Shown one piece after another: positions 6,172-14,656 of a stretch of DNA of 14,656 nt. Within the stretch, counting starts at the first letter, position 1. Every line of letters starts with the position of its first letter. Made by a program: the position numbers and the translations under genes. The notes under the pieces are model-generated. The model did no database searches. It was not told the origin of the DNA and was given only the letters and a program-made list of their open reading frames with translations. This stretch comes from Candidatus Pelagibacter sp. TMED197 (GTDB taxonomy: Bacteria > Pseudomonadota > Alphaproteobacteria > Pelagibacterales > Pelagibacteraceae), in the NCBI GenBank assembly GCA_002169755.1, contig NHIU01000002.1, positions 1-14,656 of the forward strand, written 5' to 3'.

Positions 6172-6601
6172 CTATTATTTTTTTAAGAACATCCTTAAAT
6201 TTTATTACTGAGTCAGCATTAGAATTTTTTAAAGCATTAAAAATTCTTTTTTTTTGAGCACTGTAAACTGTTTCAAAAAAAATTTTACCCTCTTTATCTA
6301 AATAAAGATTTTTTTTTCTTGTATCATTAGTGTCCTTAACTTGCTTTATCATCTTAGATTTTATTAAATCTCTTAACACTCTATTAAGACTTTGTTTTGT
6401 TATTTTGAGTTTAAACATTAATTCGCCTAAATTTATCCCTGGGTGCCTCTCAATTAGGTTTAATGATCTTAAATGGGCAGGGCCAAAAAACTTTTTTGAT
6501 AAGATATCTTTAGGATCTGCGAAAGTTTCTCTATATGCATAAAATAGAAGCTGTATAAAATCTTTTATCTGATCGTCTTTAAGGTAAAGTAAATCTTTCA
6601 T
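6161..6601 (-). CDS. MarR-family transcriptional regulator (PetP-like context)
   Basis: This is a 146-aa protein with a winged helix at about 48-115: HLRSLNLIERHPGINLGELM, then the recognition-helix region KITKQSLNRVLRDLIKSKMI, and a wing with DTNDTRKKNLYL. This arrangement is typical of MarR dimers that bind short inverted repeats and are relieved by small ligands or redox change; there is no cysteine that would suggest a redox switch. It is first in a three-gene overlapping unit with the response regulator and kinase, and divergent from ilvE. An imperfect inverted repeat just upstream of its start is a candidate autoregulatory operator. A TATAAC -10 box (minus strand, 6615-6610) 8 nt before ATG suggests a very short leader. 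Confidence 0.87.
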   Translation of the reverse strand: MKDLLYLKDDQIKDFIQLLFYAYRETFADPKDILSKKFFGPAHLRSLNLIERHPGINLGELMFKLKITKQSLNRVLRDLIKSKMIKQVKDTNDTRKKNLYLDKEGKIFFETVYSAQKKRIFNALKNSNADSVIKFKDVLKKIIDGK

Positions 6602-6678
6602 AATGGTAAGTTATATTGACTTATCCTAATAAGAAATATACTTTTTTATAAGAAAAAAATCTATATATTTACTTTTTA
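6602..6678. promoter_or_regulatory. Divergent marR/ilvE control region
   Basis: Toward ilvE there is TTGACT (6616-6621) and TATACT (6637-6642) with a short 15-nt spacer; a closer alternative -10, TATATA/TATATT, lies at 6662-6669. Toward the MarR gene there is TATAAC at 6615-6610. The imperfect inverted repeat GGTAAGT (6605-6611) / ACTTATCC (6619-6626) overlaps both the ilvE -35 and the MarR-gene -10, the expected position for a repressor controlling both directions. All calls are by eye. Confidence 0.4.
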
Positions 6679-7566
6679 ATGGAAAGCATACCTTACGATA
6701 AAAGATCCGGAAAAATTTGGTTTAATGGCAAAAATGTTGATTGGGCCGATGCAAATATTCACATTTTAAATCATGGACTTCATTACGCTAGCTGCGTTTT
6801 TGAAGGTGAGCGAGTATATGATGGAGAAATATTTAAATTAGAAGAACACACAGAAAGACTTTTTTACTCTGCTAAGAGAATGGGTATCGAAGTACCATAC
6901 ACAGAACTACAAATTAATGAGGCTTGCAAAAATATTGTAAATATTCAAAAAATACAAAATGGTTATGTTAGACCAGTAATTTGGAGAGGAAGTGAGATGA
7001 TGGCAATATCAGCTCAAAAAAATAAAATAAACGTTGCAATAGCCACTTGGGAATGGGGTTCTTATTTTGATCCAGCGTTAAAATTAAAAGGAATTAGATT
7101 GAACATTTCTTCTTGGAGAAGACCTAATCCTAATTCTGTGCCTTGGGATACTAAAGCAGCTGGTTTATATATGATTTGTACTTTATCCAAACATGAAGCT
7201 GAAAGCAAAGGCTATACCGACTCTTTAATGTTAGATCATGAGGGAAATATTGCTGAAGCAACTGGTGCAAATATATTTTTTAAAACAAAAGAAGGGGAGT
7301 TATTTACTCCAGTTCCAGACTCATTTTTAGATGGAATTACAAGAAGGGAAGTTATTAAAATAGCAAAAAGTAAAGGCATTAAAGTTAAAGAAAAAAAAAT
7401 TAAACCTGAAGAAATGAAAAATTTTGTTGGTTGTTTTTTAACAGGAACTGCAGCTGAGATTACCCCAGTATCTGAAATCAATGACTATAAATTTAAAATT
7501 TGTAGCATTATAAGAGATTTGACTGAAAGTTATAAAAATCTAGTAAGAAAAAAAAGTGCTGCTTAA
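6679..7566 (+). CDS. ilvE: Branched-chain amino acid aminotransferase
   Basis: This is a fold-type IV PLP aminotransferase of 295 aa that interconverts Leu/Ile/Val and their 2-oxo acids with 2-oxoglutarate/glutamate in the cytosol. Family features are HILNHGLHYASCVFEGERVY near the N-terminus, RPVIWRGSE at about 98-106, the Schiff-base lysine K159 in DTKAAGLYM, the AEATGANIFF block at 192-201 (E193), LDGITRREV and GTAAEITPV. D-amino-acid aminotransferase and aminodeoxychorismate lyase share the fold, but the RGSE and GTAAEITP elements fit IlvE better. It is a single gene divergent from the MarR regulator, as in many alphaproteobacteria. Its TAA overlaps the TAA of the converging pgsA in a shared TTAA. 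Confidence 0.95.
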   Translation: MESIPYDKRSGKIWFNGKNVDWADANIHILNHGLHYASCVFEGERVYDGEIFKLEEHTERLFYSAKRMGIEVPYTELQINEACKNIVNIQKIQNGYVRPVIWRGSEMMAISAQKNKINVAIATWEWGSYFDPALKLKGIRLNISSWRRPNPNSVPWDTKAAGLYMICTLSKHEAESKGYTDSLMLDHEGNIAEATGANIFFKTKEGELFTPVPDSFLDGITRREVIKIAKSKGIKVKEKKIKPEEMKNFVGCFLTGTAAEITPVSEINDYKFKICSIIRDLTESYKNLVRKKSAA

Positions 7567-8141
7567 TTTTTATTATCTTCATTAATAGCATGGTCGATGC
7601 CTTTTCTAACATAATCGTATCCAGTATATAGTGTTAAAAAGGCGGAGAGCCAAAGTAAAATAATTCCAATAGTTTGCGCATTATAATCTTGAAAATTTAT
7701 TATCTTATTACCACTTTCTCCAGTTAGAAGTATTGCAATTGACAACATTTGTAAAAGAGTTTTGAGTTTTGCTAGGCTTGTAACTTGTATTGAAACACTT
7801 GTTTTCGCTAAAAACTCTCTTAGTCCAGATATGAGAATTTCTCTTGTAAGAATAATTATAGCAGCAATAACCTCGTAATTTTTAATTGTTCCATTCATAA
7901 CTAATAAAATTAATGCTGCAGCAACAATAATTTTATCAGCTATTGGGTCTAATAATTCTCCTAATTTAGACTCTTCTTTAAAAAGTCTTGCTAAAAGACC
8001 ATCTAAATAATCTGTAAAACTTGCAAGGATAAATAAAAAAAACGGTATCAAATCTCCAAAAAAACCTGGTATAAAAAAGGTCAATACAAATATTGGAACA
8101 ATGATTATTCTGCCAATGGTAAGAATATTAGGTATTTTCAT
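7563..8141 (-). CDS. pgsA: CDP-diacylglycerol--glycerol-3-phosphate 3-phosphatidyltransferase
   Basis: This is an integral membrane enzyme of 192 aa that makes phosphatidylglycerol-phosphate, the committed step to phosphatidylglycerol and cardiolipin. The CDP-alcohol phosphotransferase motif DG-xx-AR-x8-G-xxx-D-xxx-D is complete at residues 47-69 (DGLLAR through LLDPIAD). Several hydrophobic spans follow the N-terminal NILTIGRI, characteristic of PgsA. It begins one base after the uvrC stop, the familiar uvrC-pgsA pairing, and is last in the uvrB-to-pgsA run. Phosphatidylglycerol made here is the donor for Lgt. No Shine-Dalgarno is apparent, so translation probably depends on coupling to uvrC. 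Confidence 0.96.
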   Translation of the reverse strand: MKIPNILTIGRIIIVPIFVLTFFIPGFFGDLIPFFLFILASFTDYLDGLLARLFKEESKLGELLDPIADKIIVAAALILLVMNGTIKNYEVIAAIIILTREILISGLREFLAKTSVSIQVTSLAKLKTLLQMLSIAILLTGESGNKIINFQDYNAQTIGIILLWLSAFLTLYTGYDYVRKGIDHAINEDNKN

Positions 8142-8142
8142 T

Positions 8143-9978
8143 TTATTCGTGGAAATAATTATATATTTTCTTTGCGATACTGTCTTCTATTCCTTCTACT
8201 GACTTTAAATCATCAAAACTAGCTGATTCTACTGCCCGAGCAGACCCAAAATGATTTAACAGAGCTCTTTTTCTTTGCCGACCTATCCCTTGAATTTGAT
8301 CTAGCAAAGATTTACTCAAGTTTTTCTTTCTTTTTGATCTATGAGTGCTAATAGCAAATCTGTGAGCTTCATCTCTTAGTCTTTGAATAAAAAATAATAA
8401 AGGATCATTTTTATCTAAAATAAATTCTTTTTTTTCATAATAAATTTTTTCTTCGCCTGCATTTCTTTTTTTACCTTTTGCTACTGATAAAATAGGTAAA
8501 TCATGTAAACCAAGTTCATTTAAAATTTCTCTTGATACAGAATATTGTCCTTTTCCTCCGTCAATAATTACTAAATCAGGCAAAGAAAGAGATCCAGATT
8601 TTTCTTTGATAGCTTTTGAAAATCGTCTAAACAGAACTTCTTTCAACATTCCATAATCATCACCTTTAATTTTGTCATCTTTGATATTAAATTTTCTGTA
8701 TCTTTTTTTAACAAAACCCTCATTTCCAAAACAAATTAAAGCACCGATAGAGTCCGAACCCTGAATATGGCTATTGTCATATACCTCAATTAAATCAATA
8801 TTATTATTAAGTCTGAATTTTTTTGCTAAGTTCTCTATCAAGTTGTTATTTGTATCTGACTGTATGAGTTTTTGAGTTAGGGCTTGCTTAGCATTTTTTT
8901 CTGCTAAATTTGAAATATTTATCTCATTTTTAGATTTAGCTTGTTTTATCAAAATTTGTTTGTTTTCTCTGTTTGAAAATGTTTTCTCTAACAAGGTTTT
9001 TTCACTTACTTCATGGTTAGTTATAATAAGAACTGGAATTGATTTATTTTCATAAAACTGAGATATAAAAGAGGAGAGTATATCTTGAATTGTATCTTCA
9101 GGATCATGCTTAGGATAAAAAGCCTGATTGCCCCAGTTCTGCTTAGATCTGAAAAAAAAAACTTGAATACAAGTTTTCCCTGTTTCTTTATAAATACTTA
9201 TTACATCCGCCTCATTTAAATTGGTTTGGTTTATCCTTTGAGAAGTTTGTATTTGGGTTAAAGCTTTTATTCTATCTCTAGCAAGTGCAGCTTTTTCATA
9301 GTCAAGATCTTTGCTTGCTTTTTCCATTTCTTTTGACAAATTTTTTTGAATTCTTCTAGATTTACCAGAGATAAAATCAATGGCGTCGTTAACAGTTGAT
9401 AAATATTCTTTCTCTGAAATATGATTTACACACGGAGCTGAACATCTTTTAATTTGGTAAAGTATGCAAGGTCTTTCTCTATTTCTAAAGACTGCATCAT
9501 CACAAACTCTTAGCTGAAAAATTTTTTGTAATATTTTGATAGTCCAATTTGCCGAACCTATTGACGCAAAAGGTCCAAAATAATATCCAGATTTAGATTT
9601 TTTCCCTCTTAACTTTGTTAGCTGTGGCCATTTATCTTTATTTCCAATATAAATATAAGGAAAAGACTTATCATCTCTCAAAAGAATATTATATCTGGGT
9701 TTATATTTTTTAATCAGATTTGCTTCTAAAAGCAGAGCTTCGCTTTCATTATTTGTAGTTGTCGTTTCAAGATTATGAGTAAGAGATAACATTCTCTCAG
9801 TTCTTATTGGTAAATTCGACTCAGTTACGTAACTTTTAAGCCTGTTAGGTATATTTTTTGCTTTTCCAATATAAAGTATTTCTCCTGTCGAGCTTAACAT
9901 TTTGTAAACTCCAGGATTTTTAGATATTAAAGGTATCTTATCTTTTATTATTTTTTTTCCTTGCTCTAAACTGTCCAT
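8143..9978 (-). CDS. uvrC: Excinuclease ABC subunit C
   Basis: UvrC makes both incisions in UvrABC nucleotide excision repair. The 611-aa protein has the GIY-YIG nuclease (about 21-50, GVY and YIGKAK), a cysteine cluster C159/C171/C179/C183 that ligates an Fe-S cluster in E. coli UvrC, the UvrB-interacting UVR segment (about 208-242), the RNase H-like 5' nuclease with D401 (YDNSH), D473 (IIDGG) and H539, and a C-terminal helix-hairpin-helix pair (about 558-608). It is full length. Its ATG overlaps the folB stop by one base (TAATG), and pgsA starts 1 nt after its stop. An A10 run on the plus strand at 9152-9161 lies in the coding region. Confidence 0.98.
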   Translation of the reverse strand: MDSLEQGKKIIKDKIPLISKNPGVYKMLSSTGEILYIGKAKNIPNRLKSYVTESNLPIRTERMLSLTHNLETTTTNNESEALLLEANLIKKYKPRYNILLRDDKSFPYIYIGNKDKWPQLTKLRGKKSKSGYYFGPFASIGSANWTIKILQKIFQLRVCDDAVFRNRERPCILYQIKRCSAPCVNHISEKEYLSTVNDAIDFISGKSRRIQKNLSKEMEKASKDLDYEKAALARDRIKALTQIQTSQRINQTNLNEADVISIYKETGKTCIQVFFFRSKQNWGNQAFYPKHDPEDTIQDILSSFISQFYENKSIPVLIITNHEVSEKTLLEKTFSNRENKQILIKQAKSKNEINISNLAEKNAKQALTQKLIQSDTNNNLIENLAKKFRLNNNIDLIEVYDNSHIQGSDSIGALICFGNEGFVKKRYRKFNIKDDKIKGDDYGMLKEVLFRRFSKAIKEKSGSLSLPDLVIIDGGKGQYSVSREILNELGLHDLPILSVAKGKKRNAGEEKIYYEKKEFILDKNDPLLFFIQRLRDEAHRFAISTHRSKRKKNLSKSLLDQIQGIGRQRKRALLNHFGSARAVESASFDDLKSVEGIEDSIAKKIYNYFHE

Positions 9979-10364
9979 TATATTTTTGTTTTTATAACTT
10001 CTATGCCAACTGACGTTGTTTCTTTAATAATATCTAACTTTTCAATTTTTAACTTAATTTTCTTAATTTTTTTGTTTTTAAATATTTCATCAAATATTGA
10101 CTCTGACAAAACTTCAAGTAACTCAAAATGTGTGTTTTTTGTCAATCGTTTTATATCATTTATTATACTTTCATAATTAACAATTGTTCTAATATCAGGT
10201 TTTAGATTTGGATCTGTAGTAATTTCGATATTAAATTTTACTTTTTGTTTTTTTAACTTTTCAAACCGATGGATACCAACCGATAACAGTAAAATTAAGT
10301 CTTTAACAATAATTTTTTTATTATATTTGAATTTTTGTTTATTTTTAAATTTTAATAATTTCAT
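9978..10364 (-). CDS. folB: Dihydroneopterin aldolase
   Basis: FolB converts 7,8-dihydroneopterin to 6-hydroxymethyl-dihydropterin and glycolaldehyde in folate synthesis. Alignment by eye to E. coli FolB places the catalytic/binding residues at E35 ([11 protein letters not shown]), Y64 (VNYESI), E84 ([10 protein letters not shown]) and K109 ([18 protein letters not shown]). At 128 aa it is slightly longer than the E. coli protein (122) because of a lysine-rich N-terminal extension of about 13 residues. No internal ATG, GTG or TTG offers a shorter start, so the ATG overlapping the reductase stop (ATGA, 10361-10364) is kept. It sits between a pterin-reductase-like gene and uvrC, with translational coupling on both sides. 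Confidence 0.9.
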   Translation of the reverse strand: MKLLKFKNKQKFKYNKKIIVKDLILLLSVGIHRFEKLKKQKVKFNIEITTDPNLKPDIRTIVNYESIINDIKRLTKNTHFELLEVLSESIFDEIFKNKKIKKIKLKIEKLDIIKETTSVGIEVIKTKI

Positions 10365-11116
10365 TCTTTAATATTAATTATATCAGGTGTTTGCCAAGCT
10401 AATCGTTGCCCACTATCTACGTTTATAATTTGACCTGTAATGTTATTGTTATCTATTAAAAATTTAACAGTAGAACTAACATTTTTTGTATCTACTTTCT
10501 TTTCAAGAATTGTTGCTTTCCACTGTTTTTTGAAATGTTTTTCTGATTGTCGTTTATTTTTTAATGTTGGCCCAGGAGAAACTGCATTAACTCTTATTTT
10601 TGGAGCAAGCTTCATGGCCGCAGTTTTAGTTAAAGTTCCTAGGCCAGACTTACTTAAAGTATAAGAAAAAAAGAAAGGTGTTAACTTTTCAATCCTTTGA
10701 TCAATAATATTAATAATGTTTCCATCTTCTCCTTTAAACATGTTGGCAAAGTCTCTGATTAAAATTGCAGGAGCTTTAAGGTTAACATTTAAATGTTTTA
10801 TAAAACTTTTATTTGAAAAATTTGATAAATTGTCATTTTCAAAAATAGAAGCGTTGTTTATTAAACAATTTAGGCCTTTCATCTTTTTATAGGCAAAAGG
10901 AATTATTTTTTGAGCTTGTTTAAAGTTATCTAAGTCAGCTTTTAAAAGATAAACTATTGAACCTAACTTTTCTAATTCAATTTTAAGTTTTTTTGCAGCC
11001 ATGAAAGATTTTGAATAATGTATAACGATTTGAGTATCATAATTCGCCAGTTCCAAAGCTATAGACCTACCAATTCGATTTGCCCCACCAGTGATTACTA
11101 TTTTTTTGGTTTCCAT
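10361..11116 (-). CDS. PTR1/FolM-like short-chain dehydrogenase, probable pterin/folate reductase
   Basis: This is a classical-size SDR (251 aa) with the cofactor loop TGGANRIG (about 9-16), the HYSKS segment (33-37) resembling the NADPH-selecting HYHRS of PTR1, NNAS (87-90) and YTLSK (Y152, K156). Where most SDRs have the catalytic Ser, this protein has D139, 13 residues before Tyr; Leishmania PTR1 uses Asp181-Tyr194-Lys198 with identical spacing, and E. coli FolM also has Asp. This, and ATGA coupling to folB, points to reduction of dihydropterin or dihydrofolate with NADPH. The substrate is inferred. Its start lies inside the uvrB 3' end (19-bp overlap), immediately after ten A residues and with no Shine-Dalgarno. 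Confidence 0.82.
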   Translation of the reverse strand: METKKIVITGGANRIGRSIALELANYDTQIVIHYSKSFMAAKKLKIELEKLGSIVYLLKADLDNFKQAQKIIPFAYKKMKGLNCLINNASIFENDNLSNFSNKSFIKHLNVNLKAPAILIRDFANMFKGEDGNIINIIDQRIEKLTPFFFSYTLSKSGLGTLTKTAAMKLAPKIRVNAVSPGPTLKNKRQSEKHFKKQWKATILEKKVDTKNVSSTVKFLIDNNNITGQIINVDSGQRLAWQTPDIINIKE

Positions 11117-13266
11117 TTTTTTTTTTGGTTTCTCGATTTTGTACCTGGCATACCCATCGTTGACCTGCCTTTAGGGTATACTTTATTTTTTAATTTGTAT
11201 TGGCTTATTTTTGGATTTAACGTTATTTCTAATTCGCTAGCCTCTAATTTTCTTATCTCATCTCTTATTTTTGCAGCTTCTTCAAACTCTAAATTTGCAG
11301 CGGAGTCCTTCATTTTTTTATTTAAACCTTTTAGATGTTTTTTTAGATTTCCTCCAATATTAGACTCTTTTATATTTACATAATCTTTTTCATAAACAGA
11401 CTCTAAAATATCTCCTATTTCTTTTTTTATTGACTCAGCTGTTATATTGTTTTTTTTATTATAATCTAATTGTTTTGTCCTTCTTCGATTAGTTTCTTCG
11501 ATTGCTTTATCAATACTTTTAGTAACTTTATCAGCAAAGAGAATAACCTTGCCGTCTACATTTCTGGCTGCTCTTCCAATAGTTTGAATTAAAGATGTTT
11601 CAGATCTCAAAAAACCTTCCTTATCAGCATCAAGAATTCCTACCAAACCACATTCTGGAATATCTAATCCCTCTCTTAGAAGATTTATACCAACTAAAAT
11701 ATCAAATACACCTAATCTTAAATCTCTTATAATTTCTATTCTTTCTAGAGTGTCAATGTCTGAATGCATGTATCTAACTTTAAGACCATTATCGTGAAGG
11801 TATTCAGTAAGATCTTCAGCCATTTTTTTTGTTAAAGTTGTAGCTAAAACTCTATATCCTTTTTTGATAACATTTGCAGCTTCATGCATTAATTCATCTA
11901 CTTGCGTTTTTGCTGGTCTTATATCCACCGGTGGATCAATTAATCCTGTCGGTCTTATAATTTGATCAATATATTTATTTTTGGTTTGTTTTAGTTCCCA
12001 AGGTCCAGGTGTAGCAGACACAAAAATAGTTTGAGTTCTCATCATGTCCCATTCTTCAAACTTAAGAGGTCTATTATCCATACAAGATGGAAGCCTAAAA
12101 CCATATTCTGCCAAAGTACTTTTTCTGGTTCTGTCTCCTTTATACATCCCATTCAATTGAGGTACAGTTACATGACTCTCATCTACAAATATAATTGTAT
12201 TATCTGGAAAATATTCAAATAGTGTAGGAGGCGGTTCTCCTGCTTTTCTACCAGATAAAAATCTAGAATAGTTCTCGATACCCGCACAAGTTCCGGTGGC
12301 TTCAATCATTTCCAAATCAAACTTTGTCCTTTCTCTTAATCTTTGTTCTTCTAGTAATTTATTATTAGCACGATGTTTTTTTAGTGTTTCCGCTAATTCA
12401 GATTTAATTTGTTTAATCGCTTGTTCCATCGTTGGTTTTGGAGTTATATAATGGCTGTTTGCATATATTTTTATAATTGAATAATCGTTAGTTTTGTCCC
12501 CAGTCAAAGGATCAAATTCCTCAATTTTTTCTAGCTTGTTAAAATTGAAACTTAATCGCCAAGCTCTATCCTCTAAGTGAGATGGAAAAATCTCTAAATT
12601 TTCTCCTCTTACCCTAAAAGTCCCTCTAAAAAAATTTTGGTCATTTCTTTTATACTGAAGTGTAATAAATGTTCTTATTAATTGATCTCTCTCATAATTA
12701 TTATTTTTTTTTAAAGTTATTGTCATTTTACTGTAAGCTTCCACTGAACCGAGACCATAAATACATGAGACGCTTGCAACAATAATTACGTCATCTCTCT
12801 CCAGCAGAGAACGTGTAGCCGAATGTCTCATTCTATCTATTTGTTCATTTATGGAAGCCTCTTTTTCAATATAAGTATCTGATCTAGGGACATAAGCTTC
12901 CGGTGTGTAGTAATCATAATAAGAAACAAAATATTCTACAGCGTTATCAGGAAAAAAATTTTTAAATTCTCCATATAGCTGTGCAGCTAAAGTTTTATTT
13001 GGAGCTAGTACTAAAGCAGGTCTATTAGTAGCCTCAATTACCTTAGCCATTGTGAATGTTTTTCCTGATCCAGTTACTCCAAGAAGCACTTGCTCATTTT
13101 TTTTATTTTTGATGTTTTGTGTTAATGATTTAATAGCCTGAGGTTGATCACCAGCTGGTTGAAAGCTGCTTTTAATTTTGAATTTAATACCACCCTCTAA
13201 CTTCTTTTTTATAGAGTTGTTAGTAGTTTCAATATCTAGTATTTTTTCTTGATAAGTATTTTGCAT
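11098..13266 (-). CDS. uvrB: Excinuclease ABC subunit B
   Basis: UvrB is the damage-verifying helicase-like subunit of nucleotide excision repair. The 722-aa protein has Walker A GVTGSGKT (63-70), the DNA-clamping beta-hairpin region YYDYYTPEAYVPRSDTYIEK (116-135), Walker B VDESH (361-365), helicase motifs including TIGRAARNVDG, and the UvrC-binding UVR motif (about 645-678). It is about 50 residues longer than E. coli UvrB (673), partly from an N-terminal extension of about 20-25 residues and a basic C-terminal tail ending QKKKWKPKK. That tail is encoded by an A11 run over which the next gene starts. It heads the uvrB-SDR-folB-uvrC-pgsA run and is divergent from the aminotransferase gene. 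Confidence 0.98.
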   Translation of the reverse strand: MQNTYQEKILDIETTNNSIKKKLEGGIKFKIKSSFQPAGDQPQAIKSLTQNIKNKKNEQVLLGVTGSGKTFTMAKVIEATNRPALVLAPNKTLAAQLYGEFKNFFPDNAVEYFVSYYDYYTPEAYVPRSDTYIEKEASINEQIDRMRHSATRSLLERDDVIIVASVSCIYGLGSVEAYSKMTITLKKNNNYERDQLIRTFITLQYKRNDQNFFRGTFRVRGENLEIFPSHLEDRAWRLSFNFNKLEKIEEFDPLTGDKTNDYSIIKIYANSHYITPKPTMEQAIKQIKSELAETLKKHRANNKLLEEQRLRERTKFDLEMIEATGTCAGIENYSRFLSGRKAGEPPPTLFEYFPDNTIIFVDESHVTVPQLNGMYKGDRTRKSTLAEYGFRLPSCMDNRPLKFEEWDMMRTQTIFVSATPGPWELKQTKNKYIDQIIRPTGLIDPPVDIRPAKTQVDELMHEAANVIKKGYRVLATTLTKKMAEDLTEYLHDNGLKVRYMHSDIDTLERIEIIRDLRLGVFDILVGINLLREGLDIPECGLVGILDADKEGFLRSETSLIQTIGRAARNVDGKVILFADKVTKSIDKAIEETNRRRTKQLDYNKKNNITAESIKKEIGDILESVYEKDYVNIKESNIGGNLKKHLKGLNKKMKDSAANLEFEEAAKIRDEIRKLEASELEITLNPKISQYKLKNKVYPKGRSTMGMPGTKSRNQKKKWKPKK
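11116..11126 (-). repeat. A11 homopolymer at the uvrB/reductase junction
   Basis: The minus strand has eleven consecutive A residues; the last is the A of the reductase ATG. In the uvrB frame they encode part of Gln and three Lys. One inserted A, or a -1 slip, moves the uvrB frame into the reductase frame, joining the proteins without an intervening stop. Confidence 0.8.
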
Positions 13267-13307
13267 TTTGTATTAATAATAATTTAAAAAAAACATTATA
13301 AAATTCA
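13267..13307. promoter_or_regulatory. Divergent uvrB/aspartate aminotransferase promoter region
   Basis: On the plus strand TATAAA (13297-13302) is followed by exactly 5 nt and then the aminotransferase ATG, again implying a leaderless transcript; a weak TTAATA -35 lies 18 nt upstream. On the minus strand the overlapping TATAAT (13300-13295) could serve uvrB with a leader of roughly 20 nt. The two -10 boxes share bases, so the promoters may exclude one another. No LexA-type box was recognised. Confidence 0.4.

Positions 13308-14656
<1,349 letters not shown>

Noticed and set aside
11018..11383. Plus-strand open frame of 121 codons opposite uvrB/SDR
   Set aside because: Shadow of two conserved genes; hydrophobic composition follows from the complementary A-rich codons.

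Overview
This window looks like core chromosome of a streamlined marine alphaproteobacterium, most likely of the SAR11/Pelagibacterales type. The evidence is very high A+T content, Lys/Asn/Ile-rich proteins, genes packed end to end, and alphaproteobacterial neighbourhoods (rplY-prs; lgt-midA-pgeF; MarR-OmpR-EnvZ opposite ilvE; folB-uvrC-pgsA). This assignment is inferred from composition and synteny; no rRNA or other marker for direct typing is present. There are no tRNA or rRNA genes, insertion sequences, prophage genes, CRISPR arrays or visible transferred islands. No gene-free stretch exceeds 146 bp.

Layout. Positions 1-3922 (minus): a 5' fragment of rplY (ribosomal protein L25), prs (PRPP synthetase), then the tight cluster lgt-midA-pgeF transcribed toward prs. 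The 146 bp between pgeF and prs is the longest spacer and holds a potential hairpin, two abutting palindromes and a 10-bp-period direct repeat. Position 3974 (plus): ubiK, a small ubiquinone-synthesis factor divergent from lgt. Positions 4197-6601 (minus): a MarR-type regulator, an OmpR-type response regulator and an EnvZ-type kinase in overlapping order. Positions 6679-7566 (plus): ilvE, divergent from the regulators. Positions 7563-13266 (minus): uvrB, a PTR1/FolM-like short-chain reductase, folB, uvrC and pgsA in one run with overlaps or a 1-nt gap. Positions 13308-14498 (plus): a class I aspartate-type aminotransferase. Positions 14492-14656 (minus): the 3' end of trxB.

Functions are housekeeping: PRPP for nucleotides, His and Trp; possible purine-nucleoside phosphorolysis (PgeF family); lipoprotein maturation (Lgt); complex I maturation (MidA) and quinone synthesis (UbiK); envelope or respiration-related regulation; branched-chain and aspartate-family amino-acid metabolism; excision repair (UvrB, UvrC); pterin/folate metabolism (FolB plus reductase); phosphatidylglycerol synthesis (PgsA); and thiol redox (TrxB).

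The points most worth a second look are regulatory or architectural. They are the prs leader, apparently leaderless genes with a -10 box exactly 5 nt before ATG (lgt, ubiK, probably the aminotransferase), an A11 run where one extra A would fuse UvrB to the downstream reductase, a strong Shine-Dalgarno for the kinase embedded in the response-regulator codons, and three convergent gene pairs whose 3' ends overlap with no room for terminators. I see no clearly novel multi-gene system.
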